The notes under the pieces are model-generated. The model did not search any database, was not told the origin of the DNA, and saw only the letters and a program-made list of their open reading frames with translations. Shown piece by piece: positions 1 to 7,892 of a stretch of 64,000 bases of DNA (position 1 is the stretch's first letter; the number at the start of each line of letters is the position of its first letter). The stretch is from Salirhabdus sp. Marseille-P4669 (lineage in GTDB: Bacteria > Bacillota > Bacilli > Bacillales > Alkalibacillaceae), in assembly GCF_900240405.1 (NCBI RefSeq), contig NZ_OEQK01000006.1:124001-188000 (forward strand), written 5' to 3'. The position numbers and the translations under genes are program-made.

Positions 1-69
1 AAATTCCATGATTGGCATTTGCGGATGGGCATGGAAAAATCACCACTAACAGGCTTTCGTTGCTGTTAA
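1..69 (+). CDS. C-terminal end of an unidentified protein (partial)
   Basis: Frame 1 is open from the first base to a TAA at 67-69, giving 22 residues that end in TGFRCC. The stop lies directly before the AAAGGAGGG ribosome site of the ArsA-like gene, so the two are probably co-transcribed. The piece is too short to assign a family, and an accidental open frame of this length cannot be excluded. Confidence 0.4.
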   Translation, partial: KFHDWHLRMGMEKSPLTGFRCC

Positions 70-84
70 AGGAGGGCATTAACT

Positions 85-1038
85 TTGAGTACCTTAAAGA
101 ACAAAAAAATAATTTTCGTTGGAGGTAAAGGTGGGGTTGGAAAGTCTACCTCTTCCGCAGCATTAGCATTAGCCTTTTCTCGAACTGGCCAAAAAACGTT
201 AATTATATCTACAGATCCTGCTCACAATCTGGGAGATATTTTTCATCAAAAACTAAAAAACGAAAAAAAACAATTAGCTAAAAATTTATGGGGGATTGAA
301 ATCGACCCCGTACAGGAATCAAAGAGGTATATTGACACAGTAAAAGACAACTTAAAGGGCCTTGTAAAATCCACGATGGTGCAAGAGGTGCACCGGCAAA
401 TTGATATGGCAAGCGCCGCACCAGGAGCTGATGAAGCAGCTTTATTTGACCGAATTGTAAGCATTATTCTAGAAGAAAAAGACAACTTTGATAAAATTAT
501 TTTTGATACCGCTCCAACTGGACATACCATTCGGTTACTATCTTTACCAGAGATTATGAGCGTTTGGATTGACGGTCTCATTGAGCGTCGGCAAAAAATC
601 AATACAAATTACTCTCAACTCCTTAATGATGGAGAGCCTGTCGAAGATCCGATATATGAAGTCCTCCAAAAACGGAAGGACAAATTTAAAGCTGTCCGCG
701 AAATCATTTTAGATGGTTCCGTAACAGGATTCACTTTTGTATTAATACCGGAACGATTACCAATTTTAGAAACGGAAAAAGCAATCAAGCAACTCGATCA
801 ATATCACTTACACACCAGAACACTAATTGTAAATAAAGTACTTCCCGATTATGCGGACGGAGCATTTTTATCAAAAAGACGCGCTCAGGAACAAGATTAC
901 TTACAACAAATTGACAAGACCTTTTCTAAGCAAACCTTACTAAGGATTCCTTTATTTGAAGAGGATATTTTTGATCAAGAAAAGCTTGAGATTTTTGCAA
1001 ATCATATTGAACAATCACTAAAGGAGGTACATTCGTAA
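85..1038 (+). CDS. ArsA/GET3-family ATPase
   Basis: A 317-residue cytoplasmic P-loop ATPase of the ArsA/GET3 (anion-transporting ATPase) family. The deviant Walker A motif GKGGVGKST is at residues 14-22, and the family signature DTAPTGHT followed by RLLSLPE is near residues 140-155. It is a single-ATPase-domain form, about half of the duplicated E. coli ArsA. The TTG start at 85 is set by the strong site AAAGGAGGG 8-16 bases upstream. No arsB or arsR is adjacent, so an arsenite role is not supported here; in Bacillaceae the substrate of such stand-alone proteins is unknown. The stop overlaps the next gene's ATG by one base (TAATG), indicating translational coupling. Confidence 0.85.
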   Translation: MSTLKNKKIIFVGGKGGVGKSTSSAALALAFSRTGQKTLIISTDPAHNLGDIFHQKLKNEKKQLAKNLWGIEIDPVQESKRYIDTVKDNLKGLVKSTMVQEVHRQIDMASAAPGADEAALFDRIVSIILEEKDNFDKIIFDTAPTGHTIRLLSLPEIMSVWIDGLIERRQKINTNYSQLLNDGEPVEDPIYEVLQKRKDKFKAVREIILDGSVTGFTFVLIPERLPILETEKAIKQLDQYHLHTRTLIVNKVLPDYADGAFLSKRRAQEQDYLQQIDKTFSKQTLLRIPLFEEDIFDQEKLEIFANHIEQSLKEVHS

Positions 1039-2024
1039 TGAAAGCAATTGTACATGAAGGAACAGGTTTGGAGGGATTATCGTACCGTGATTTTGAAGAG
1101 CCAACAGTGGCACCTCATATGGTAAAAGTGAAGGTCAAAGCGGCTGGAATGAATCGCCGGGATTTAATTGTAACAAAGCTACATCAAGAATCGTCCCCAT
1201 TAATTATGGGCTGTGAAGGTGCTGGGATTATCGAAGAGGTTGGCGAAGGAGTTAGCGATTTCGCTGTTGGTGATGAAGTGTTAATTAGCGCGTCCATGGG
1301 CTGGAAAGAAAAAAGTGATGCCCCACCGGAAACCTTTAAAATTTTATGCAACCCAGATCACGGCACCTATGCGGAATACATCGTAGTTCCCGCTGATATG
1401 TTAGAGAAAAAACCAGCATTTTTGAGTTGGGAAGAAGCAGGCGTACTTCCTCTAGCAGGACTTACAGCATATCGCGCCCTATTTACGAGAGGTCAAGTAA
1501 AACCAGGTGACACCATTATGCTACCTGGCATCGGTAGTGGCGTTCTTACTTTTATCCTTAAATTTGCAAAAGCAGTTGGTGCACGAGTCATCGTTACATC
1601 ACGCCATGAAGATAAATTAAAGCGAGCTCTCGATTTAGGTGCAGATGTTGCCATTCCAACCGAATCTGATTGGACTGAAGAATTGAAAAATGAATCGGTT
1701 GATATTCTGTTTGAAAGCATTGGTCGTGCAACAATGACTAAATCATTAGGCATTATTCGTAAAGGTGGAACAGTAGTAACCTTTGGTGCTACAACAGAGG
1801 ACCAAGTAAACATTGATATCCGGCAGTTTTTCTATGGGCAATATAACTTACTCGGCACTACCTTAGGCAGCCATGAAGAATTTAAAGAAATGGTTGCTTT
1901 TGTAGAGAAGCATCAAATTCATCCGATGTTGGATCGAAGCTTTTCGTTATCTGAGTATAAGGAAGCATTTGAGTATCTTCGGGATTCGAAGAACTTTGGG
2001 AAACTAGCGTTTAAGGTGGATTAA
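1038..2024 (+). CDS. Zinc-type/quinone oxidoreductase-like MDR dehydrogenase
   Basis: A 328-residue medium-chain dehydrogenase/reductase. The N-terminal GroES-like domain covers roughly residues 25-120 and the Rossmann NAD(P)-binding domain roughly 150-290, with the nucleotide-binding stretch GIGSGVLTF near residue 160. A catalytic Cys/His pattern (MGCEGAG) is present, but the four-cysteine structural zinc lobe of classical alcohol dehydrogenases is not evident. The substrate cannot be predicted. It is coupled by a one-base overlap to the ArsA-like gene, so both are read from the same message, and a G/C hairpin follows its stop. Confidence 0.85.
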   Translation: MKAIVHEGTGLEGLSYRDFEEPTVAPHMVKVKVKAAGMNRRDLIVTKLHQESSPLIMGCEGAGIIEEVGEGVSDFAVGDEVLISASMGWKEKSDAPPETFKILCNPDHGTYAEYIVVPADMLEKKPAFLSWEEAGVLPLAGLTAYRALFTRGQVKPGDTIMLPGIGSGVLTFILKFAKAVGARVIVTSRHEDKLKRALDLGADVAIPTESDWTEELKNESVDILFESIGRATMTKSLGIIRKGGTVVTFGATTEDQVNIDIRQFFYGQYNLLGTTLGSHEEFKEMVAFVEKHQIHPMLDRSFSLSEYKEAFEYLRDSKNFGKLAFKVD

Positions 2025-2028
2025 TAAT

Positions 2029-2048
2029 GGGGGCGGATCTCTGCCCCC
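2029..2048 (+). terminator. GC-rich hairpin after the MDR gene
   Basis: GGGGGC at 2029-2034 pairs with GCCCCC at 2043-2048 around an 8-base loop, four bases after the upstream stop. There is no clear T-run, so it may be a weak terminator or an mRNA-stabilising hairpin. Its position argues that the following gene starts downstream of it, at 2075. Confidence 0.5.
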
Positions 2049-2074
2049 CACTATTTCAGAAAGGAATGGAAGAC

Positions 2075-2986
2075 ATGATTCTAAAAAAGCTTGAAGAATC
2101 TGAGGATTTAAAGCTATTTCGAGAATTAAGCTTACGAATGCAGCTATCGGATGCAGAGAATCAATACCTTTCTAATATGGAGAAAGGCTATGAAGGTGAA
2201 CAAGCGTTTTCCAATATGCTAGAAAAACGTTCCGATGACTGGCTAATCATAAACGATTTACTACTGGAACATAACAACACCCGTTTTCAAATTGATACCT
2301 TGCTCCTTCAACATAATGGTATCTATCTTTTCGAAGTGAAAAATTATGAAGGAGACTTCTATGTAGAGTTAGATAAATGGTTCCAAAAATCTGGTAAGGA
2401 AATGAAAAACCCCATCCTCCAATTAACCCGCAGTGAATCATTACTTCGACAATTATTTCAAGAACTAAGGATTAACATACCTAAAAAAGCATACGTCGTT
2501 TTCATCAACCCCGAATTCACCCTATATCAAGCTCCTCGTGATTTACCTGTTATTTTCCCATCTCAACTCAATCGATTTCTAGAGCAGTTGAAAAATAGTT
2601 CAGTTAAATTGAATAAAAAGTATCTCAGTTTTGCCGAGAAGTTAATTTCATTGCATCAAGCTGATAATCCGTATGCTCGGGTGCCGGAGTATGATTATGA
2701 GCGGGTCGGGAGAGGGATTACTTGTGAAGTCTGTTCTTCTTTTATTACTTCCATTAAACGGGATTATATTGTATGTGATGTTTGCGGAGATAAAGAATTG
2801 ATTGATACTGCTGTAATTAGAAATGTTTATATTTTTAAACGATTATTTCCAAATCATAAAGTAACTACAAATACTATTTATGAGTGGTGCCATATAATAC
2901 CATCAAATAAAACCATTAGAAGAATACTTTCAAGAAATTTTATACGTAAAGGACAGGGTAAATATTCTTATTATGTAGATTGTTAG
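2075..2986 (+). CDS. NERD-domain protein with zinc ribbon (paralogue 1)
   Basis: A 303-residue protein with an N-terminal NERD (nuclease-related) domain. Visible NERD features are GYEGEQ, the acidic residue in FQIDTLLL and the ExK pair in FEVKNYEGD; together these resemble a PD-(D/E)XK nuclease core, with activity unproven. A four-cysteine zinc ribbon (CEVC then CDVC) lies near residues 213-235. A short C-terminal region follows with a winged-helix-like pattern (IIPSNKTIRRILSR then KGQGKYSYYV). I use the ATG at 2075 because AAGGA lies 9 bases upstream and an earlier start would place the hairpin at 2029 inside the gene. The same domain order recurs in the gene at 49854-50834. A tandem repeat tract begins soon after the stop. 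Confidence 0.85.
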   Translation: MILKKLEESEDLKLFRELSLRMQLSDAENQYLSNMEKGYEGEQAFSNMLEKRSDDWLIINDLLLEHNNTRFQIDTLLLQHNGIYLFEVKNYEGDFYVELDKWFQKSGKEMKNPILQLTRSESLLRQLFQELRINIPKKAYVVFINPEFTLYQAPRDLPVIFPSQLNRFLEQLKNSSVKLNKKYLSFAEKLISLHQADNPYARVPEYDYERVGRGITCEVCSSFITSIKRDYIVCDVCGDKELIDTAVIRNVYIFKRLFPNHKVTTNTIYEWCHIIPSNKTIRRILSRNFIRKGQGKYSYYVDC

Positions 2987-3045
2987 TTTTATGTAGATTT
3001 AAGTTGCCGGGATTGTCATTTTAACTTTGACGTGGGATTGTGGTG

Positions 3046-3670
3046 CATTCATAATTACTGGTGAGATGCTTTTTTCTATTGTACGGGGCTTATGATGCTT
3101 TCATAGTTACCGCTGTGACAGGTTTTCCTTTTGTGCGGGGCTTATGACGCTCTCATAGTTACCGCTGTGACAGGTTTTCCTTTTGTGCGGGGCTTATGAC
3201 GCTTTCATAGTTACCGCTGTGACAGGTTTTCCTTTTGTGCGGGGCTTATGGCGCTCTCATAGTTACCGCTATTACAGGTTTTTCTACCGTACGAGACTCA
3301 TGACGATCTCATAGTTACCCCTATTACAGGTTTTTGCTATCGAACGAGACTCATGACGCTCTCATAGTTACCGCTATTACAGGTTTTTCTACCGTACGAG
3401 ACTCATGACGATCTCATAGTTACCCCTATTACAGCTTTTTCTACCGAACGAGACTCATGACGATCTCATAGTTACCCCTATTACAGGTTTTTGCTATCGA
3501 ACGAGACTCATGACACTCTCATAGTTACCCCTATTACAGGTTTTTCTACCGAACGAGACTCATGACGCTCTCATAGTTACCCCTATTACAGGTTTTTGCT
3601 ATCGAACGAGACTCATGACGCTCTCATAGTTACCGCTATTACAGTTTTTTCTACCGAACGAGACTCATGA
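3046..3670. repeat. Tandem array of 52-53 bp units (about 12 copies)
   Basis: The word CATAGTTAC starts at 3102, 3154, 3206, 3258, 3310, 3363, 3415, 3467, 3520, 3572 and 3625, with a decayed unit before the first. Steps are 52 or 53 bp (mean 52.3). The first four units form one subfamily (TGCGGGGCTTATGACG) and the rest another (ACGAGACTCATGACG). Units with CTATCG are one base longer than those with CTACCG. A higher-order period of about 157 bp (3 units) is visible between 3310 and 3625. There are no variable spacers, no long open frame, and the unit length is not a multiple of three. It fills the gap between the convergent NERD gene and the gene at 3735. Function unknown. Confidence 0.95.
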
Positions 3671-3734
3671 CGCTCGTTCATCTCCCCCACAACCCAAAAC
3701 AAGCATCCCCCTCCCCCGGCACATGCTCCAAAAC

Positions 3735-4106
3735 TTAATGCTTCATCTGATAATAATCATATGTCTCCATTGCAAGGGTTACGCCTTGGGAAAATGCTGC
3801 TCCTCCGCCGAGTGCAGCACTCACTGCAATGGTTTCCATAATTTCTTCTTCACTTGCGTCATGCTCCACAGCTCCTTTTGTGTGATACATGATGCAATAT
3901 TCATCTTGAGCATAAATGGCAACAGCTAATGCCATTAACTGTTTTTGCTTTGCGCTAATTTCTCCTTCTTTGAAACAAGCATCTGTGAAATCAAAATAGC
4001 CCTGTGTCATTTCCGGTAGATGTTTCTTTATTCGTTCACTCCCATGTTTGTAGTCTAAAATGGATTGATCAAAATAGTTTTCATATTCATTTTCGTTTAT
4101 TTCCAC
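3735..4106 (-). CDS. Carboxymuconolactone decarboxylase-family (AhpD-like) protein
   Basis: A 123-residue all-helical protein of the carboxymuconolactone decarboxylase/AhpD superfamily. The family's active-site region is visible as DEYCIMYHTKGA, with Cys and His four residues apart, followed by the typical second helix (ASEEEIMETIAVSAALGGG). A GTG start at 4106 is preferred over upstream in-frame ATGs at 4142 and 4193, because a near-perfect GAGGTGA ribosome site lies 7 bases before it. It is likely a small cytoplasmic peroxidase- or decarboxylase-like enzyme; the CxxC pair of true AhpD is not seen, so peroxidase activity is doubtful. It is divergent from yfkAB. Confidence 0.8.
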   Translation of the reverse strand: MEINENEYENYFDQSILDYKHGSERIKKHLPEMTQGYFDFTDACFKEGEISAKQKQLMALAVAIYAQDEYCIMYHTKGAVEHDASEEEIMETIAVSAALGGGAAFSQGVTLAMETYDYYQMKH

Positions 4107-4279
4107 TCTAAAATCACCTCGATATATGTATTCAGACACCATTAGTTTCCTATTTTGAAACAAAGCGAATACGTGGTAGTAATTGGAAATCAAACACAGT
4201 CTATTTAAGGAATGTTAGTCAAGCAATGGGAATAGTGATAGAATAATAGCGGATTTTAAAATTAGAAAGGATCTTTAAC

Positions 4280-5407
4280 ATGAGTATTAACATCAAGCAA
4301 CAACCGATTACTCCGTCCTTTGACCCTTGGGAAGCGTATATGGATGTCGAGGAACATGGGAAAATGACATTATCTAATATTGAGTTTACGACAACAACAC
4401 TTTGCAATATGCGTTGTGCACACTGTGCAGTTGGCTATACATTGCAACAAAAGGACCCCGATGCATTGCCAATGGATATTATATTAAAGCGACTGGATGA
4501 AATTCCCCATCTTCGGACATTGAGTATTACCGGTGGCGAACCGATGATGTCTAAGAAATCCGTAGAAAATTATGTGGTACCTATTTTAAAATACGCCCAT
4601 GAACGGGGAGTTCGAACGCAGATTAATTCTAATTTAACAATGCCTTTTCATCGATATGAGCTTATTATTCCATATTTAGACGTTTTACATATCTCTCATA
4701 ACTGGGGAACAGCAGAAGAATTTGCAGAAACAGGCTTTGCAAGAATGGACCGTAAGCCACCTGAGGAAAATCGCAAAAAGTTATTTGAAACCATGATTGA
4801 AAATTCGAGACGTCTTGCAGATGCTGGTGTGATGGTATCGGCTGAAACGATGTTAAACAAACGTACATATCCTTATTTAGAAAAGATTCATAAACAAGTT
4901 GTGGAAGAAATGAAATGTGCTCGACACGAAATTCATCCGATGTATCCAGTTGATTTCGCAAGCAGTCTAGAAACACTGTCACTAGATCAAATACGTGATG
5001 GCATTCATCAGCTTTTGGATATACGTGATCAACATACATGGATGTTGTTCGGGACATTACCTTTTTATCCATGTAGCTTTCAAAAAGAGGATTTAGATCT
5101 TATCCAAAGACTATATCAAGAAAAAAATGTAACAGTGCGAAACGACCCAGATGGACGCTCGCGTCTAAATGTAAATATTTTTACTGGGGAAATTATTGTG
5201 ACCGATTTTGGAGATGAGCCTTCTCTCGGAAATATTCAAGATACTAGATTACAAGATGCCTATGATAAATGGATGGATAGCAAAACAGCCAAAAGCTTAA
5301 ATTGTCATTGTCCAGCTGTTAAATGTTTAGGGCCTAATGTCCTTGTAAAAAACTCCTACTATCCAGGTGTAAACTTTCAAGAAAGAAAAGCGACTATTAG
5401 CTTGTAA
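4280..5407 (+). CDS. yfkAB: Radical SAM protein YfkAB
   Basis: A 375-residue radical S-adenosylmethionine enzyme. The [4Fe-4S] cluster cysteines are Cys42, Cys46 and Cys49 (CNMRCAHC), followed by the SAM-binding TGGEP motif (ITGGEPMM). Near the C-terminus is a CHCPAVKC motif (CxCxxxxC), the hallmark of the YfkAB family, which may bind an auxiliary cluster. The start is preceded by AGAAAGGA. The reaction is not known. It ends just before a long structured terminator shared with the convergent DUF1836 gene. Confidence 0.88.
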   Translation: MSINIKQQPITPSFDPWEAYMDVEEHGKMTLSNIEFTTTTLCNMRCAHCAVGYTLQQKDPDALPMDIILKRLDEIPHLRTLSITGGEPMMSKKSVENYVVPILKYAHERGVRTQINSNLTMPFHRYELIIPYLDVLHISHNWGTAEEFAETGFARMDRKPPEENRKKLFETMIENSRRLADAGVMVSAETMLNKRTYPYLEKIHKQVVEEMKCARHEIHPMYPVDFASSLETLSLDQIRDGIHQLLDIRDQHTWMLFGTLPFYPCSFQKEDLDLIQRLYQEKNVTVRNDPDGRSRLNVNIFTGEIIVTDFGDEPSLGNIQDTRLQDAYDKWMDSKTAKSLNCHCPAVKCLGPNVLVKNSYYPGVNFQERKATISL

Positions 5408-5412
5408 AACGA

Positions 5413-5483
5413 AACACGAGACTACTTCGTTGCTTTGCAAACAGGTAAACTGTTTACGAAAAGCAATTTAGCAGTCTCGTGTT
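5413..5483. terminator. Nested bidirectional terminator
   Basis: The outer stem AACACGAGACT (5413-5423) pairs perfectly with AGTCTCGTGTT (5473-5483). Inside it TTGCTTT pairs with AAAGCAA, and inside that AAACAG pairs with CTGTTT. A T-rich tail follows on the + strand. It lies between convergent yfkAB and the DUF1836 gene, whose stop is 4 bases away. Confidence 0.8.
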
Positions 5484-5486
5484 ATT

Positions 5487-6068
5487 TTATACCTCTTCTT
5501 TTTGTTCTTGCAGCTGATCTACTAGCCTTTCAGCAGTCTTTCGATAGTAATTACTTAAATTTACTAAAGAAGCAATTAATAATATTTGCTCTAACTCTTT
5601 CGGATTGGGAACAGAGAGCTTATCTACTTCCTCTTTCACTTCTTGTTCCTTTTTGTTGACGTGGGCATAAAAATCCTTCACGTTGTTCTCAACCAGTCCT
5701 AAATAACGATTGTAAAATGCATCTAGTTCAAAGTCTTCTTCTGTAATTTTATCATTTAACCCACTTAAAACCGTTTTAATATCACTAATGGAAAGAGCAC
5801 CTTTTAGTTGATAGATAAGACTTATAAGAAGTAAATGCTCCTTCGAATATTTTTTGTTTTTAATTGGGAAGAATAACTTTCCTTTCGCATAGTTATTAAT
5901 CATCGTTTTCGTTAAAATTTTTTCCTCATCATTACGTTTCGTATCTTTATATGTTTCTTCAAATAACTGAATGACTTGATCCATGTACAAATCAATATTT
6001 GGAACATCCTCAATCTTTAAGTGACGATCTAATTTTAAATCATCAATAATCTCATTTAAATTATGCAT
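5487..6068 (-). CDS. DUF1836 domain-containing protein
   Basis: A 193-residue soluble, largely helical protein matching the DUF1836 family. The N-terminal half holds an HTH-like region around TKTMINNYAKGKLFF, reminiscent of MerR-type winged helices, and the C-terminal third is rich in Lys and Glu and could form a coiled coil. The start ATG has GAGGG six bases upstream. Many DUF1836 proteins are annotated as putative regulators, but no target is known. Divergent from the hemolysin III homologue. Confidence 0.8.
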   Translation of the reverse strand: MHNLNEIIDDLKLDRHLKIEDVPNIDLYMDQVIQLFEETYKDTKRNDEEKILTKTMINNYAKGKLFFPIKNKKYSKEHLLLISLIYQLKGALSISDIKTVLSGLNDKITEEDFELDAFYNRYLGLVENNVKDFYAHVNKKEQEVKEEVDKLSVPNPKELEQILLIASLVNLSNYYRKTAERLVDQLQEQKEEV

Positions 6069-6208
6069 GCTATACCCTCATTTATGTTTCATCTACTATT
6101 TTTAAGTATAGTCAAAACGTGATGATAAGTAAAGGTTGACTACATGATGTTATGGGTGTATCATTACATGTAGTATTAAAAACCACATTGTGTTATGGAG
6201 GTATTTTG

Positions 6209-6856
6209 ATGGGTGTTTATATTCGCGAACCAATCAATGGGTTCACACATTTATTTGGAGCTATTTTTGCTTTTGTAGGCTTACTAGCATTAGTCATCAA
6301 GACTTCTGTGACAAGCTTTTCTGCTATTGATTTGACGGCAGTTATCATTTTCGGAATAAGCATGATTTTACTTTATTCCGCATCTGCTACCTATCACATG
6401 GTCGTTGCTAAAGATAATGTAATTGCCTTTTTACGTAGAATCGATCATTCGATGATTTATGTTTTAATAGCAGGTACGTACACACCATTTTGTTTAATTA
6501 GTATGGAAGGTGTTACAGGATGGGTACTGTTCATTATTATTCAGGCACTTGCCGTATTCGGTGTTGCATATAAATTAATTTGGTTCCATAGTCCACGATG
6601 GTTATCCACGGCATTATATATTGCGATGGGATGGCTTGTTATCTTTTTTATCTCACCACTCTCTAAAGTATTGGAAGCAGGAGGAATATTCCTTCTTGTT
6701 TTAGGTGGCATTCTATATACTATTGGTGGCATTATTTATGGGACAAAACCGAAATTTCTTGAATTTAAGCATCTAGGATTTCATGAAATCTTCCATGTTT
6801 TTATCTTGCTCGGAAGTTTATGTCATTTCTTATCTGTTTACTTTTACGTTTTATAG
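6209..6856 (+). CDS. Hemolysin III / PAQR-family membrane protein (TrhA-like)
   Basis: A 215-residue integral membrane protein with seven predicted membrane segments. Family marks are REPINGFTHLFGA at the N-terminus, SATYH near residue 70, RIDHSMIYVLIAGTYTPF in the middle and HEIFHVFILLG near the end; these conserved His and Asp residues correspond to the metal site of PAQR receptors. The ATG at 6209 is chosen because TGGAGGT lies 7 bases upstream. TrhA proteins influence membrane energetics and fatty-acid homeostasis in bacteria; a haemolytic role should not be assumed from the name. Confidence 0.88.
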   Translation: MGVYIREPINGFTHLFGAIFAFVGLLALVIKTSVTSFSAIDLTAVIIFGISMILLYSASATYHMVVAKDNVIAFLRRIDHSMIYVLIAGTYTPFCLISMEGVTGWVLFIIIQALAVFGVAYKLIWFHSPRWLSTALYIAMGWLVIFFISPLSKVLEAGGIFLLVLGGILYTIGGIIYGTKPKFLEFKHLGFHEIFHVFILLGSLCHFLSVYFYVL

Positions 6857-6866
6857 AACGATACAG

Positions 6867-6905
6867 ATGAGATGAATGAATCAAAAAATGGTTCATTCGT
6901 CTCAT
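6867..6905 (+). terminator. Rho-independent terminator of the hemolysin III homologue
   Basis: ATGAGATGAATGAA (6867-6880) pairs with TTCATTCGTCTCAT (6892-6905) with one mismatch, followed by a TTTTT run. Confidence 0.85.
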
Positions 6906-6942
6906 TTTTCATGTCCAATATTCCCTGTTCCCAAAAAAATTG

Positions 6943-6981
6943 TATAATTCAAATAAATGCGAAATACCTTGTGAAGTATTT
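6943..6981 (+). promoter_or_regulatory. Candidate promoter -10 and inverted repeat upstream of pnuC
   Basis: TATAAT is at 6943-6948. A perfect inverted repeat, AAATAC (6962-6967) and GTATTT (6976-6981), follows it 35 bases before the pnuC start. In Firmicutes, NAD-precursor uptake genes are often controlled by NiaR or NadR-type repressors, so an operator is plausible, but I cannot match a known consensus. The -35 is poor. Confidence 0.35.
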
Positions 6982-7015
6982 AACAAAGTCAATTTTAATT
7001 AGGGAGAGGATTAAA

Positions 7016-7702
7016 ATGCTAAAAGATTGGACTTGGTTTGAACGAATATGGCTGTTATCATTTACTGCCATAAATATTTATTTATTTTTTGCTTGGGATG
7101 ACACATTATTAGGATTTATCTCGTCGATTACGGGTATGCTTTGTGTGGTTCTAGTAGCGAAAGGGAAAATTAGCAATTATTATTTCGGTATGATTCAAAC
7201 CTCAACGTATGCTTACATTTCCTATACATACGGCTTATATGGTGAAGCCATGCTAAACGTTCTTTTTTACTTTCCTATCCAATTTATCGGACTTTATTTG
7301 TGGAATAAAAGCAAAGTATCAGACGAAAACAGTGTTCAAGGAGAAGACATTCCAGTTCGTCGTTTAACGAATAAAGGCTGGATACAAACAATTGCAATCG
7401 TTTCTATTTCCATTGTAGCTTATGGGTTTCTATTAAAATATCTTGGTGGAAACAGTGTGTGGGTTGATTCTGCTACGAATGTATTGTCGGTTACGGCTCA
7501 AATCTTTATGTTAAAACGCTTTGCGGAGCAGTGGGCAATGTGGATACTAGTAAATGCACTATCTATTATTCTATGGATTACCGCATTAAGTACAACAGGT
7601 GGTAATGACTTTTCGATGCTCGTTATGTGGACTGCATTCCTATTTAACAGTGTATATGGATATATTAATTGGATTAAGATTGGCAATAGACAAGGAGCAT
7701 GA
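7016..7702 (+). CDS. pnuC: Nicotinamide riboside/mononucleotide transporter PnuC
   Basis: A 228-residue membrane protein of the PnuC family with seven predicted membrane segments. Characteristic stretches are SITGMLCVVLVAKGKISNYYFG near residues 35-55, a WxxW-like motif (LYLWNK) and QIFMLKRFAEQWAMWILVN near the C-terminus, matching substrate-contacting residues in PnuC structures. It imports nicotinamide riboside by facilitated diffusion, driven by intracellular phosphorylation. The ATG at 7016 follows GGGAGAGG; a longer frame from 6872 would read through the upstream terminator and is rejected. It is monocistronic. Confidence 0.9.
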   Translation: MLKDWTWFERIWLLSFTAINIYLFFAWDDTLLGFISSITGMLCVVLVAKGKISNYYFGMIQTSTYAYISYTYGLYGEAMLNVLFYFPIQFIGLYLWNKSKVSDENSVQGEDIPVRRLTNKGWIQTIAIVSISIVAYGFLLKYLGGNSVWVDSATNVLSVTAQIFMLKRFAEQWAMWILVNALSIILWITALSTTGGNDFSMLVMWTAFLFNSVYGYINWIKIGNRQGA

Positions 7703-7819
7703 CGACAAGGTTCTAAACCGGAGCTTAATAGGTTATATCTGATGTTTTTTATTTTATATGGAGGAATATGTAAATAAATTCAAATAGCCACAGGTTCCAA
7801 TTTCTTTAATGTACAAGCA

Positions 7820-7854
7820 AGCCGGAAATGGAACATCAGATTCCATTTCCGGCT
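7820..7854. terminator. Stem-loop between pnuC and the convergent esterase
   Basis: AGCCGGAAATGGAA (7820-7833) is perfectly complementary to TTCCATTTCCGGCT (7841-7854). The T-runs are weak on both sides, but its position between two convergent genes fits a bidirectional terminator. Confidence 0.7.
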
Positions 7855-7892
7855 CTCCATATATGTACAGCACTTTTTTCCGGTTCTATTAT

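Noticed and set aside
3046-3670. CRISPR array
   Set aside because: Successive units are near-identical along their whole 52-53 bp, with no variable spacers, and no cas genes are in the window.
3723-3929. 68-codon + strand frame opposite the decarboxylase-like gene
   Set aside because: Antisense to a supported gene with a strong ribosome site; Cys/His-rich composition looks accidental.
4665-5072. 135-codon minus-strand frame inside yfkAB
   Set aside because: yfkAB on the + strand has full radical SAM motifs. The antisense frame has no ribosome site or recognisable domain.
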